Assembly: GCF_003670115.1 (NCBI RefSeq)
Contig: NZ_QQTY01000001.1
Span: 1,116,001 to 1,180,000, forward strand
DNA from: Natronorubrum halophilum
GTDB taxonomy: Archaea > Halobacteriota > Halobacteria > Halobacteriales > Natrialbaceae
DNA length: 64,000 nucleotides
Reading direction: 5' to 3'
The notes under the pieces were generated by a model that had not been told where the DNA came from, ran no database searches, and saw only the letters and a program-made list of their open reading frames with translations. A program made the position numbers and the translations under genes. Position 1 is the first letter of the stretch, and each line of letters opens with the position of its first letter. Below are positions 16,580 to 26,054 of this stretch, piece by piece.

Positions 16580-18304
16580 ATGGCGGGACGGACCGACCGA
16601 TCGACCGCCGACGACTGGTTCGATACCGGCGAAGAGATCGGCCGAACACGGGGGATACTGTTCAAGTGGTTCTGTCTGGGTGCGACGATGCTCGCACTCG
16701 GCTTGATGCTGGTATTCCTTCTGTACGTCGCTAACGACGCGTTCCAGCCACTAACGGCCGACCCGATGTGGCTGGGCCTGTTCGGACTGGTTGTGATCGC
16801 GCCGGCGTTCGTGTTCGCCGCGTACGTATACCGAAACGAATCCCAGGCAGGACGGGTCGCCTACACGGCACTCGGCCTTCCACTCGTCGCGACGCTGGCG
16901 GCCGGCGGCATCTGGATCGTCTTCGCCCACATCGTCACGCCCCACGAGTGGTTCGCGTTATTCCTCTCACTGCTCGCCGCAGCCGCCGTCATCGAGGGAC
17001 ACACTCGAGTCCGGCCGGACGTCGTTCTCGAGCGGTTGGGCGTCGTCGTTCTCGTCCCGTTGCTCGCGCTCGTCGGGATTCCGGCGATCAGCATCGACGT
17101 TCTGGTTCGGACACCCCTTCTCGGACAGGAACTGTTTCGAGTCGACCTCTCGACGCCGGAACTCCTGCCGAGCGTTCGGGCGGTGATTCTCTCGTTGCCG
17201 GTACTCCCGGCACCGGGTCTCGTCCTGCTTGGAACGGTCGCTGTCCCGATTGCAGCCGCGATCGGGTGGCACATTCGTCGCGTCCGCGAGAGCGAGCGCG
17301 ACGGGGCGGTCGCGTTCGGAGCGACGGCTGCCCTCGCCGGAGTCGGCCTCGCTACCGCGCCAGCGGTCGGTATAACGACGACAACGTGGATCCTCTTTGC
17401 GACCATCGTCGGCGGGGCCTGCGGGCTGTACACCGAACACGTCCTCCGACGCCGCGAGGGGACGATTGGACTCGCGTTTCCGATCGTCGTCGCAGTCGGG
17501 TTCGCGCTCCTGTGGGCACTCGCGGGAACGCTCGGCGTCGCCGGGCCGGACTCCTGGCTCAACTGGTCGTTCCTGACCAGTCCACACAACACGACTGCAA
17601 CCGAGGCCGGAATCTATCCCGCCCTCGTCGGCAGTATTTTGATCCTCGTCGTGATCGTTATCTCGGCGTTCCCCATCGGCGTCGGTGCGGCGATCTACCT
17701 CGAAGAGTACGCGCCGACGCAGGGACGCATGAGCCAGATCGTCGAGCTCATCGAGGTCAACATCGCGAACCTCGCCGGCGTTCCCTCGGTCGTGTACGGC
17801 GTCCTCGGCCTCGCAGTCTTCATCAGGGTGATCGGCATGGAAAACGGGACGGCCCTCGTCGGCGGCCTCACCATCGGACTGTTGATCCTCCCGATCGTGA
17901 TCATTTCGGCCCAGGAGGCGATCCGTTCGGTGCCGGATTCCCGGCGTAATGCTGCCTACGGTATGGGCGCAACGAAGTGGCAAACCGTTCGAGGTGTCGT
18001 CCTCCCCGAAGCGATTCCGGGCATCCTCACCGGAACGATTCTCGCGCTGGGGCGTGCGATCGGCGAAACGGCGCCGCTGTTGATGATCGGCGTCCCCGCC
18101 GTCGTTCGAACCTCGCCCAACTCCTTTACGAGTCGAACCGGAGCGATGTCGCGACAGATCTACACCTGGTCGACGCAGATCGGGGTCGACTTCCGGTACG
18201 GCGTGCTCGCGGCGGGCGTCATCACGCTGCTCGTCGTCCTGCTCACGATGAACGCGACCGCGATCGTCCTCAGAAACCGCTATCAGCGAACCCAGAACGG
18301 GTAA
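16580..18304 (+). CDS. pstA: PstA phosphate permease with long membrane insertion
   Basis: A 574-residue permease, about twice the usual PstA length of roughly 280-300. The canonical domain is in the C-terminal half (about 325-565), with the coupling loop [20 protein letters not shown] and the signature [14 protein letters not shown]. The N-terminal half carries TM1 (about 25-48) plus roughly seven additional helices before the extracytoplasmic loop [16 protein letters not shown]. Enlarged PstA proteins occur in haloarchaea; the role of the extra helices is unknown. The stop is 2 bp before pstB. Confidence 0.92.
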   Translation: MAGRTDRSTADDWFDTGEEIGRTRGILFKWFCLGATMLALGLMLVFLLYVANDAFQPLTADPMWLGLFGLVVIAPAFVFAAYVYRNESQAGRVAYTALGLPLVATLAAGGIWIVFAHIVTPHEWFALFLSLLAAAAVIEGHTRVRPDVVLERLGVVVLVPLLALVGIPAISIDVLVRTPLLGQELFRVDLSTPELLPSVRAVILSLPVLPAPGLVLLGTVAVPIAAAIGWHIRRVRESERDGAVAFGATAALAGVGLATAPAVGITTTTWILFATIVGGACGLYTEHVLRRREGTIGLAFPIVVAVGFALLWALAGTLGVAGPDSWLNWSFLTSPHNTTATEAGIYPALVGSILILVVIVISAFPIGVGAAIYLEEYAPTQGRMSQIVELIEVNIANLAGVPSVVYGVLGLAVFIRVIGMENGTALVGGLTIGLLILPIVIISAQEAIRSVPDSRRNAAYGMGATKWQTVRGVVLPEAIPGILTGTILALGRAIGETAPLLMIGVPAVVRTSPNSFTSRTGAMSRQIYTWSTQIGVDFRYGVLAAGVITLLVVLLTMNATAIVLRNRYQRTQNG

Positions 18305-18306
18305 CG

Positions 18307-19209
18307 ATGACTCAAAACGATCCATCCGCGTCCGATCCAACCGGACGTCAGACAGCGAACGAGACGGCTGGTATCGAGCTCTCCACGGGAGACAACACCG
18401 CCTCGAGCGTGGAGACGGGACCCGAATCGACCGTCCGCCACCAGACCTCGACGGTGTCCGATCCGATCGTCGAAGCGAGGGACCTCGACGTGTACTACGG
18501 GGACGACCGCGCGTTACAGCAGGTCGACCTGGCGATTCCCGAGCGCAACGTGACGGCACTGATCGGTCCGTCGGGCTGTGGAAAATCGACGTTCTTGCGC
18601 TGTATCAATCGGATGAACGACCGCATCGAGAGCTGCCGCATCGACGGCAAGGTCCAGTTCGACGGAAAGAACGTCTACGACACTGACGTCGACCCCGTCG
18701 CCCTGCGCCGGAAAATCGGCATGGTGTTCCAGCAACCGAACCCCTTCCCGAAGTCGATCTACGACAACGTCGCATTCGGCCTCGAGGTCCAGGGCATCGA
18801 TGACGACGTCGACGAGCGAGTTCACACGGCACTCGAGCGTGCCGCGCTCCTGGAAGAAGTCGAAGACCAACTCGAGTCGTCGGGCCTCGACCTCTCGGGC
18901 GGCCAGCAACAACGCCTCTGTATCGCCCGCGCCATCGCTACCGATCCCGACGTGATCCTGATGGACGAGCCCGCGTCGGCGCTCGACCCCGTGGCGACCT
19001 CGAAGGTCGAAGACCTCATCGCCGACCTCGCTCGCGATTACACCGTCGTTATCGTCACCCACAACATGCAACAAGCGGCCCGCATCTCGGACAAGACGGC
19101 CGTCTTCCTCACCGGCGGCGAACTCGTCGAGTTCGACGAGACGGAGAAAATCTTCGAGAACCCCGAGCACGACCGCGTCGAGGACTACATCACCGGCAAA
19201 TTCGGCTAA
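18307..19209 (+). CDS. pstB: PstB phosphate ABC transporter ATPase
   Basis: A 300-residue ATPase energising phosphate import. Walker A is GPSGCGKST at 87-95, the signature LSGGQ at 196-200, Walker B VILMDEP at 216-222, and the switch His is in [10 protein letters not shown]. The first 55 residues are a polar, Ser/Thr/Glu-rich extension ahead of the ABC domain, probably disordered. [13 protein letters not shown] segment is typical of PstB. The ATG is 2 bp after the pstA stop. Confidence 0.95.
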   Translation: MTQNDPSASDPTGRQTANETAGIELSTGDNTASSVETGPESTVRHQTSTVSDPIVEARDLDVYYGDDRALQQVDLAIPERNVTALIGPSGCGKSTFLRCINRMNDRIESCRIDGKVQFDGKNVYDTDVDPVALRRKIGMVFQQPNPFPKSIYDNVAFGLEVQGIDDDVDERVHTALERAALLEEVEDQLESSGLDLSGGQQQRLCIARAIATDPDVILMDEPASALDPVATSKVEDLIADLARDYTVVIVTHNMQQAARISDKTAVFLTGGELVEFDETEKIFENPEHDRVEDYITGKFG

Positions 19210-19211
19210 TC

Positions 19212-19886
19212 ATGGCACGAAACGAGTATCAACAGCAGCTCGCGGACCTGCGCGAACGCGTCCTCGAGATGAGCGACCTCGTCTGTCGGCAACTCGAGCG
19301 AGCCCTCGAGGCTCTCGAAGCGAAAGACGACGAGCTGGCCGACCAGATCATCGCGGGCGACCACGAGATCAACGAGCTGTATCTCGACCTCGAGCAGACC
19401 TGTATCGAGTTGCTCGCGCTCCAACAGCCCGTTGCTGGCGATCTGCGATTCATCGCCGCGTCATTCAAGATCAGCACCGACCTCGAGCGAATCGGCGACC
19501 TCGCGGTCAATCTCGGGGAGTACACCAAGCAGGCCGAACGCGAGCGCTACTCCGAGATCGATATCGCCTATATCGGTGAGCAGACGATCGAGATGGTCGA
19601 GGCGGCGATGGCGGCCTACGAAGCCGACGATGCGACGACGACGCGAGATATCGCGGCGATGGACGACGAGATCGACGCGCTCTGTGAGGGTGCGAGCGAG
19701 ATCGTCGTTCGAGACCTGCTCGAACTCGAGACCGCGGTCGAGAAGTTCGGTGACGAAGCGCTCCTCGAGGACGTCTCGCGGATGCTGTTGACGGTCCGCG
19801 ATCTCGAGCGCGTCGGCGATCACGCGGTGAACATCGCCGCGCGAACGCTGTACATGGTCGAAAACGACGACGAACTGATCTACTGA
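19212..19886 (+). CDS. phoU: PhoU phosphate signalling protein
   Basis: A 224-residue all-helical PhoU protein with two three-helix repeats. It carries metal-site motifs of the family: FKISTDLERIGDLAVNLGEY and MLLTVRDLERVGDHAVNIAA, each with the D-x3-R-x2-D and E/H positions. PhoU proteins connect Pst transport with phosphate gene regulation. No two-component PhoR/PhoB genes are visible here, as is usual for haloarchaea. It starts 2 bp after pstB, and its stop codon shares one base with the start of the next gene. Confidence 0.94.
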   Translation: MARNEYQQQLADLRERVLEMSDLVCRQLERALEALEAKDDELADQIIAGDHEINELYLDLEQTCIELLALQQPVAGDLRFIAASFKISTDLERIGDLAVNLGEYTKQAERERYSEIDIAYIGEQTIEMVEAAMAAYEADDATTTRDIAAMDDEIDALCEGASEIVVRDLLELETAVEKFGDEALLEDVSRMLLTVRDLERVGDHAVNIAARTLYMVENDDELIY

Positions 19887-20908
19887 TGAGTCACCACTCG
19901 CTGTCCGACGGCGCGGCCGATCCCATCGAACGGAAGGTCCAGTTGACCGGCAACTCCACGTTCGTCGTCTCGTTGCCGAAAGCGTGGGCGCTCGATCAGG
20001 GCCTCGAGTCCGGGATGTCGATGTACCTGTATCCGCACGACGACCGGGTCGTGGCCGCCCCGGAGCACGTCTCGGGTCGCGATCGGTCGGTGACGATCGA
20101 GGCGACGGCGGTCGAGGGACGAACGGTGGTACAGCGGGTTCGCGCGGCATACACGACGGGATACGATCGAATTACGGTCACCGGAACGGACCGCCTCGAG
20201 GCGGACACGCGACGGGAGCTCGAGCGAACCGTCAGTCGGCTGATCGGCATCGAAATCCAGGACGTGACCGACGATCAACTTTCGATAGCGAACCTGCTCG
20301 ATGCCAGTGAGGTCTCGCTTCCACAGACGGTCGCGCAGGCGCGACAACTCGCGCTCGAGTTACACGGTGACGCGGTCGACGCCCTCCTGTCGAACGACGA
20401 CGAACTCGCACGACAGGTCCAGAACCGGAACGGCGACGTCGACCGACTGTTCGCGTTCGTCAGTCGGGGGTTCCACCGCGGGCTCGAGGACGTGCGGGAG
20501 GTCGGTCAGTTGGAAACCGATCGGACGGTCGCGTTTCGCGAGTACCGGATCGCGCGCCAACTCACGCGAATCGCGGACCGCGCGGATCGGATCGCGGCCG
20601 TCGCGCTGCGCCAGTCCGATCCGCCGGACGACGCGCTCCGCGAGCGGATCGAACCCGTCACGACCGATACCCGGACGGTCGTCGACGCGGCGCTGGCGGG
20701 TGAGTTCCGGTCCGCGACCGAGACGCATTCGGCCGTTCGTGCGTCTCTCACGTCGCTCAACCGGCAACTGCACGGTCGATCCGACGCTGACGCGCGGTTG
20801 TACAGGTCGGTGTTCGACGCCCTCCGGCAAACGGCCGATATCGGCGTCGAAATCGCCGAGACGACGCTCGAGGCGAGCGTCGCGGAGCGAGAAACGAGAG
20901 TACCGTGA
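19886..20908 (+). CDS. second SpoVT-PhoU regulator
   Basis: A 340-residue protein with an N-terminal SpoVT/AbrB domain (RKVQLTGNSTFVVSLPKAWA, about 10-55) and a C-terminal PhoU-type helical domain (about 120-330). It has the same architecture as the gene at 12846-13841 but is clearly divergent from it. It begins with an ATGA overlap on the phoU stop, so it is translated with the pst operon. Likely a DNA-binding phosphate regulator; which promoters each paralogue controls is unknown. Confidence 0.88.
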   Translation: MSHHSLSDGAADPIERKVQLTGNSTFVVSLPKAWALDQGLESGMSMYLYPHDDRVVAAPEHVSGRDRSVTIEATAVEGRTVVQRVRAAYTTGYDRITVTGTDRLEADTRRELERTVSRLIGIEIQDVTDDQLSIANLLDASEVSLPQTVAQARQLALELHGDAVDALLSNDDELARQVQNRNGDVDRLFAFVSRGFHRGLEDVREVGQLETDRTVAFREYRIARQLTRIADRADRIAAVALRQSDPPDDALRERIEPVTTDTRTVVDAALAGEFRSATETHSAVRASLTSLNRQLHGRSDADARLYRSVFDALRQTADIGVEIAETTLEASVAERETRVP

Positions 20909-21185
20909 CGAGCGAGCGATCACTGCCGTCCGACGGGATACTCGTCCGGACGGGAGCCGAACGTAGTGCTACAGTCGCTCCGAGAGCGATCCGTACGGCT
21001 CCTAGAAATAGCCTTGTGTTGACGAGTGGACGGAACAGTTGCGTGGTGTTTCACCACCCGCTCGAGAGACGGTGACCGACGATGCTCCGCCCCCAGCGGA
21101 ACGGTGCCGACCGATCGACGACGGCTGCTCTCGATGCGCGCCCCCAACCGAGACGACCACGACAGCCTCACCCGTCCGATTCACA

Positions 21186-21404
21186 ATGTCCGATCACTCC
21201 ACGACGGCCGACCGGTCGACGGCAGTCGACCCGTCCACGACAGCCAGCCGGTCCACACCGGTCGAGCAATCGACAGCCTGTCCGCTGTGTTCGTACACCG
21301 GCGAAACCCGGAACGCCACCTACACGCACCTGTTGACCAGCCACCGAAAGAGTTCGATTAGCGAACTGCTACTCGAGTGCCAGCCGGCGGACGCGCCACA
21401 CTGA
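21186..21404 (+). CDS. small zinc-finger protein
   Basis: A 72-residue protein. A Ser/Thr-rich N-terminal half (MSDHSTTADRSTAVDPSTTA) is followed by a single C2H2-like finger: C-P-L-C-SYTGETRNATYT-H-LLTS-H. Single-finger proteins of this size are frequent in haloarchaea, and some affect stress, biofilm or regulatory functions. The upstream frame extension is low-complexity, so MSDHS is taken as start. It lies downstream of the phosphate island on the same strand but with its own 277-bp spacer. Confidence 0.7.
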   Translation: MSDHSTTADRSTAVDPSTTASRSTPVEQSTACPLCSYTGETRNATYTHLLTSHRKSSISELLLECQPADAPH

Positions 21405-21698
21405 ACCGCCGGATACCGAACGTGATCGCGGTTCCAGTTTCGGGTATCGCTTCCCGAGAACCGGTGTTGATCGGAAGCCGCTCGAGCACTGACTTCATTC
21501 GACGCTGCAAAACTCGTCGCCGCCGTGCGGACGTTTTTCGGACCCGACCGGTCGAAGCGGCTCGCCTCGAAGTGCCGATAGCGTACCGGTCGATACGGCA
21601 CTCCCTACATCGATACGGAGTACTCAATACGACAACTAGCAGCGGTTTTGTGTAGTTTCTCCGTTCCCCTAGATAGTCGTTCGAGGTTACACGCCCCT

Positions 21699-21926
21699 AT
21701 GAGCAAATCATCACACGACTCCGACGGCCACGCGGTACGACGGCGACTCGAGGCGGCTGCAACCGACGCGGATCCCTCGTCCGCGCTCGAGTGCGTCGTC
21801 GTCCACTACCGAAACCAGTCGGATCGGTGTACGATCGCACCGCGCGAGTGCCCCGAGGAAGAACGGACCACCACCTGGTTGTCGGCGGATCTGTCGGCCG
21901 TCGTCGACCTCGCGGCAGTCCGGTAG
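21699..21926 (+). CDS. DUF7511-type small protein
   Basis: A 75-residue protein. The C-terminal 45 residues (LECVVVHYRNQSDRCTIAPR, then TTTWLSADLSAVVDLAAVR) match a haloarchaeal small-protein family I know as DUF7511: an N-terminal beta pair, a conserved RCTI, and a terminal TTWLSAD motif. Function unknown. The start at MSKSSHDSDG is chosen over an upstream in-frame codon. Confidence 0.75.
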   Translation: MSKSSHDSDGHAVRRRLEAAATDADPSSALECVVVHYRNQSDRCTIAPRECPEEERTTTWLSADLSAVVDLAAVR

Positions 21927-22203
21927 CGATCGATTCGCCGTCGGGTGTTCGCGGCCGGGTTCGCCCTACGAAACGGACGTGGACGATCCGTCCCCGGATC
22001 GATTCACCGACACAAGCGTGTTCGGCGGTGACTGTACTGTCGGGGACGGAGCTGTCCGGAGTGGTGTTAGACACTACGTATCCGTACGATGTCGTCCGTA
22101 CTGTACAATATGCCAACTAGAATACTTAATGCGGGTTCGCCGGTCTGTTGCTAGTGTCGTGAGCGAACTCCCGCCGGCGTACGCCCGAAAGAAGGTGCGA
22201 TAG

Positions 22204-23190
22204 ATGGTGCCGATCGACGCGGACGGAATCGTTCTCGCACGGCTCGCACGACCGACGACCGAGCGCCCAGTTCGGCTCGCGGTGCTCTCCGACCTCCACG
22301 TCGCCACCAGGGCGCGCGGTACTGACAGGCTGTTCCACCGAACCGAGGACCGAGCGGCCGCCGCGATCGAATCGATAAACGCCGCCGATCCCGACCTCGT
22401 CTGTTTCGACGGGGATCTCACGAAAGACGGCGAGCCGTGGAACTTCGATCGATTCGACGAACTCGTCGCCGAACTCGAGGCTCCGTTCGTCGCGACGCCC
22501 GGAAACCATGACGTTTCGAAAACCAGCGACGAGCACGACACGCCGCCCGTTTCGTCGTTCGAAGACCGGTACGCGCCGGAGTCGTTGCCCCTGGTCAGAT
22601 CGGTCGGCGGGATCGATCTCGTGGTTTGCAACAGCGCGACGGTCCCCGACGGCTCGCTCGAGGGCGAACACCGCGGTGCGCTCTCTCGAGCGCAACTCGA
22701 GTGGCTCGAGACGACGCTACAGGTTGTGTCGAACCCGGTCGTCGCGTTCCACCACAACCTGTTACCGATTCTCGGAAGCGATCTCGTCGAGAACTCGCCG
22801 TGGCAGACGTTCTCGCTTCAAAACGGTGAGACAGTCTTCGAGGTACTCGACCGCTACGACGTTCCGCTCGTGATCTCCGGCCACCACCACGTGCCGGCGA
22901 CGGTGAGCGCCGGGTCGCTCACGCAGCTCATTGCGCCGGCGACCTGTGCCTACCCGCTGGCACACCTCCTGATCGATATTGACGCTCAGGGAACGACGGT
23001 CACGCTCGTTCCTCACGCGACGGCCGCCGACCGGCGAGAATCACACGACGCGATGTGCGCCGGGCCGCCACTTCGTCACACGTTCGTTCGACTCATCGAC
23101 GAAACGCTCACCGCGGCACCGCTGGTCGATGCGACTGCCGATCGAACGGAGTCGTTACCGACCGTTCGGAGACGGCAGTTCCAGTCGTAG
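22204..23190 (+). CDS. calcineurin-like metallophosphoesterase
   Basis: A 328-residue dinuclear-metal phosphoesterase. The five family blocks are present: D30-L-H32, F-D-G-D71, G-N-H-D103, a single His in VVAFHHNLLP and the SGHHHVP block near 221-227. This fold covers phosphodiesterases such as cyclic-nucleotide or glycerophosphodiester hydrolases and phosphatases. No signal peptide is visible, so it acts in the cytoplasm. Position between the pst operon and a glycerophosphodiester phosphodiesterase suggests a phosphorus-scavenging role, which is inference. Confidence 0.88.
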   Translation: MVPIDADGIVLARLARPTTERPVRLAVLSDLHVATRARGTDRLFHRTEDRAAAAIESINAADPDLVCFDGDLTKDGEPWNFDRFDELVAELEAPFVATPGNHDVSKTSDEHDTPPVSSFEDRYAPESLPLVRSVGGIDLVVCNSATVPDGSLEGEHRGALSRAQLEWLETTLQVVSNPVVAFHHNLLPILGSDLVENSPWQTFSLQNGETVFEVLDRYDVPLVISGHHHVPATVSAGSLTQLIAPATCAYPLAHLLIDIDAQGTTVTLVPHATAADRRESHDAMCAGPPLRHTFVRLIDETLTAAPLVDATADRTESLPTVRRRQFQS

Positions 23191-23356
23191 CTAAGACCGC
23201 GAGTACCATCTCCTTCGATGCAGATCGCGTTGTTCTCGAGGGTCACGAGACGATCGTGACCATCTCCCGTACGGAGTCGATGAAGGGGGAGGAGCCGCCG
23301 TAAGCGATCGTATTTCACAGAGAAGCGTTCCGTAGATATTTCTTCAATATAGTACT

Positions 23357-23366
23357 ATTATAAATT
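23357..23366 (+). promoter_or_regulatory. TATA element of the glycerophosphodiester phosphodiesterase gene
   Basis: ATTATAAATT lies in a distinctly AT-rich stretch (about 23335-23370) 32 nt before the ATG at 23399. The surroundings (AATATAGTACTATTATAA) contain ATATAG, a word shared with the pst control region, although the longer pst motif is not conserved here. Confidence 0.55.
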
Positions 23367-23398
23367 ACTATCGTGCGATCCGATAGATTCAGGGTTGC

Positions 23399-24424
23399 AT
23401 GCCAGAAACCGACAGCGAAACGGATCAGCCCGATGGAAACGGTGCGGGTTCGACCGACCGGCGGAACGCGAGCATCCTCAATCGGCGGCAGTTCGTCGCC
23501 GGAGCGGGCGCAGCAACCGCCGGCAGTGCGGTCGTGGGAACCGTCGGTGCGAGCGACGGGAACGGCGAGACGAAACGCGGCGGCAACGCTCGTAGGGGGC
23601 GCGGTCCGCACGAGGACCGTGCGACCGTCATCGCCCACCGCGGGTTCGCCGATACGTATCCGGAGAACACCGTCGCGGCGTTCGCGCTCGCCGCTCGAGG
23701 CGGATCGCACGACGCCGCTCCACGACGGGGTGCGGACTGGATCGAACTGGACGTCTACCCCACCGCCGACGGTGATATCGCCGTCTTCCACGACGCGGAC
23801 ATGAGCGGGCTGACCGACACCGACGGCCTGATCTACGAGACGCCCTCGGCGGACGTCTTCTCGGCCGAAGTGCTCGAGAGCGGCCAGACCATCCCGACGC
23901 TCGCCGAATCGATGGACGCCATTCCGCCCAACGTCGGCGTCAACATCGATATCAAAGCCGGTGCTCCCGACGTGCAGTTCGGTCGGGTCGCCGATCCCGA
24001 CGCCGAACGCGACGCGTGGCAGTGGCTCGAGACGGTGGTCGACATCGCCACCGATCACCGAAACGAACTCCTGCTTTCGACGTTCTGGGAGGGCGCACTC
24101 GCGACGGTTCGGGATATCGCCCCCGACGTCCCGGCGGCGTACCTCCTGTCGGGGTCCATCCAGGAGGGACTCGACGTCACCGACGAGTACGAGACGGCGG
24201 GGATCAACCCGTCGATGGACATGATCTACGGCACGCCGTTTTTCGACGAGGAGTCCTACGAGCCGATCGATCTCGTGGCCGAAGCCCACGCTCGAGACCT
24301 GCCGGTCAACGTTTGGACGGTCGACACCTGGTACGAGGCCGAGCAGCTTATCGACGCCGGCGTCGACGGGCTGTTCCTCGACTACCCCGGAATCGTGCGG
24401 TGGGGGGCGCTCGAGCGATACTGA
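23399..24424 (+). CDS. exported glycerophosphodiester phosphodiesterase
   Basis: A 341-residue GDPD-family enzyme that cleaves glycerophosphodiesters to glycerol-3-phosphate and an alcohol. The N-terminus contains NRRQFVAGAGAATAGSA, a Tat signal without a lipobox Cys, so the enzyme is probably secreted. Catalytic residues are visible: H80-R81 with E89-N90 (AHRGFADTYPEN), the Ca/Mg ligands E116 and D118 (WIELDV), and H131. It has a strong AT-rich promoter region and probably helps harvest phosphate from lipid head groups, matching the neighbouring phosphate genes. Confidence 0.92.
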   Translation: MPETDSETDQPDGNGAGSTDRRNASILNRRQFVAGAGAATAGSAVVGTVGASDGNGETKRGGNARRGRGPHEDRATVIAHRGFADTYPENTVAAFALAARGGSHDAAPRRGADWIELDVYPTADGDIAVFHDADMSGLTDTDGLIYETPSADVFSAEVLESGQTIPTLAESMDAIPPNVGVNIDIKAGAPDVQFGRVADPDAERDAWQWLETVVDIATDHRNELLLSTFWEGALATVRDIAPDVPAAYLLSGSIQEGLDVTDEYETAGINPSMDMIYGTPFFDEESYEPIDLVAEAHARDLPVNVWTVDTWYEAEQLIDAGVDGLFLDYPGIVRWGALERY

Positions 24425-24799
24425 TACCGTTGGACGGCGGCCGATAGGAGCGATCGCGACAGAGCGGCCGCCTCGACGACGTCCGCAGAACGCACAGCGC
24501 TCCGCCGGGCACCGCGACGCTCGAGACGCGTGCGTTTCGACGCAGAGCTGCTCGATTCTCTCCGGTGGTATAGTAACAACTGAAATGATTTACACACTGA
24601 TCGCACAACTGTCGTGCGATCAGGTGTGCAGTGACGTTCAGTGGCTACTATAGTTCGCTCGACGACGATCCGATTCGAGGCGTTCGACCGCGACTGGAGA
24701 GGTGATTCTGGCGCGTATCACGCGCCCCAGAGACGGGTATAGCTCGCAACCTTTATCAAGCGCACGACGGAACTTCTATCTAAGATTACTCACCGTCTT
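24425..24799. other. intergenic region with palindromic element and aIF2-gamma promoter
   Basis: A 375-bp gap. The first 140 bp show no gene. An 84-bp palindromic, MITE-like element follows at 24569-24652. The rest holds the promoter of the translation/transcription operon, with a CTTTAT box at 24751-24757, about 43 nt before the aIF2-gamma start. Confidence 0.65.
24569..24652. mobile_element. 84-bp palindromic MITE-like element
   Basis: The ends are TATAGTA and its exact reverse complement TACTATA. Between them the two arms pair along most of their length: ACTGAA near one end against TTCAGT near the other, and ACACTGATCGCAC against GTGCGATCAGGTGT around a 7-base centre. No coding frame is present. 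The structure fits a miniature inverted-repeat transposable element, and similar palindromes with TATAGTA ends are familiar to me from other haloarchaeal genomes. No clear target-site duplication is visible. A transcription-terminator role between the convergently spaced units is an alternative. Confidence 0.6.
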
Positions 24800-26029
24800 A
24801 TGGCAGGAAATCAACAACCGGAGGTGAACATCGGGCTCGTCGGTCACGTCGACCACGGCAAGACGACGCTGGTCCAGGCTCTCAGTGGGTCGTGGACTGA
24901 CCAGCACTCGGAGGAGATGAAACGCGGTATCTCCATCCGTCTTGGCTACGCAGACGCGACGTTCCGCTACTGCGAGGGAGCGGACGAACCCGAGTGTTAC
25001 ACCGTCGAGGAGGAGTGTCCGGACGGCTCGGAAAGCGAGCCGCTACGGACCGTTTCGTTCGTCGACGCCCCGGGTCACGAGACCCTGATGGCGACGATGC
25101 TCTCTGGTGCATCGCTGATGGACGGGGCCGTGTTGGTGGTTAGCGCCAACGAGCCCGTTCCACAGCCCCAGACCGAAGAACACCTGATGGCGCTCGACAT
25201 CATCGGGATCGACAACATCGTCATCGCCCAGAACAAGGTCGACCTCGTCAGCGGCGAGCAGGCACAGGACAACTACGAGGAGATTCAGGAGTTCGTCGAG
25301 GGAACCGTCGCCGAAGGCGCTCCCGTCGTTCCGATCTCCGCGGGCCAGGAAGTCAACATCGACCTGCTGATCCAGGCGATCGAGGCGGAGATCCCGACGC
25401 CGGACCGAGATCCCGACGCCGATCCTCGGATGCACGTCGCCCGTAGTTTCGACATCAACAAACCGGGAACGACGGCCAAAGACCTCTCCGGCGGCGTTCT
25501 CGGCGGGAGCCTGATCCGCGGCGAACTCGAGGTCGACGACGAGATCGAGATCCGGCCCGGCCGCGAAGTCGAAGAGGGCGGCCAAACCGAGTACGTCCCG
25601 ATTCAAACGTCGATTCGATCGCTGCAAGCCGGCGGCAACAACGTCGACACCGTCACGCCGGGCGGCCTCCTCGGCGTCGGAACCGGACTCGATCCCGCCC
25701 TGACGAAGGGCGATGCCCTCGCCGGTCGGCTGGCCGGTCCGCCGGGGTCGCTGCCGCCGACGTGGCAGGAGTTCACGATGGACGTCGACCTCCTCGAGCG
25801 GGTCGTCGGAACCGACGGCGGCGAAGTCGACGAGATCAGCACCGGCGAACCGCTGATGATGACCGTCGGCACGGCGACGACCGTCGGAGCCGTGACCAGC
25901 GCCCGCGAGGGCGAATGCGAGGTCAACCTCAAGCGTCCCGTCGCCGCCGAACCGGGCGCGAAGATCGCGATCAACCGCCGCATCGGTGCGCGCTGGCGGC
26001 TGATCGGGCTCGGGACGCTCAAAGAATAG
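24800..26029 (+). CDS. eif2g: translation initiation factor aIF2 subunit gamma
   Basis: A 409-residue GTPase that delivers initiator tRNA to the small ribosomal subunit as part of the aIF2 heterotrimer. G1 is GHVDHGKT at 15-22, G3 DAPGHE, G4 NKVD, followed by two beta-barrel domains. The knuckle insert between switch I and G3 contains Cys residues in [17 protein letters not shown] rather than a clean pair of C-x2-C motifs. It heads an operon with a PIN protein, Rpo7, Spt4 and a dephospho-CoA kinase. Confidence 0.96.
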   Translation: MAGNQQPEVNIGLVGHVDHGKTTLVQALSGSWTDQHSEEMKRGISIRLGYADATFRYCEGADEPECYTVEEECPDGSESEPLRTVSFVDAPGHETLMATMLSGASLMDGAVLVVSANEPVPQPQTEEHLMALDIIGIDNIVIAQNKVDLVSGEQAQDNYEEIQEFVEGTVAEGAPVVPISAGQEVNIDLLIQAIEAEIPTPDRDPDADPRMHVARSFDINKPGTTAKDLSGGVLGGSLIRGELEVDDEIEIRPGREVEEGGQTEYVPIQTSIRSLQAGGNNVDTVTPGGLLGVGTGLDPALTKGDALAGRLAGPPGSLPPTWQEFTMDVDLLERVVGTDGGEVDEISTGEPLMMTVGTATTVGAVTSAREGECEVNLKRPVAAEPGAKIAINRRIGARWRLIGLGTLKE

Positions 26030-26054
26030 CGATCGACGAGGACACGACAGACGA

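Noticed and set aside
21571-21602. Inverted repeat AGTGCCG ... CGGCACT before the DUF7511-type gene
   Set aside because: Arms are only 7 bp with an 18-bp loop. Not enough to call a terminator, operator or mobile element end.
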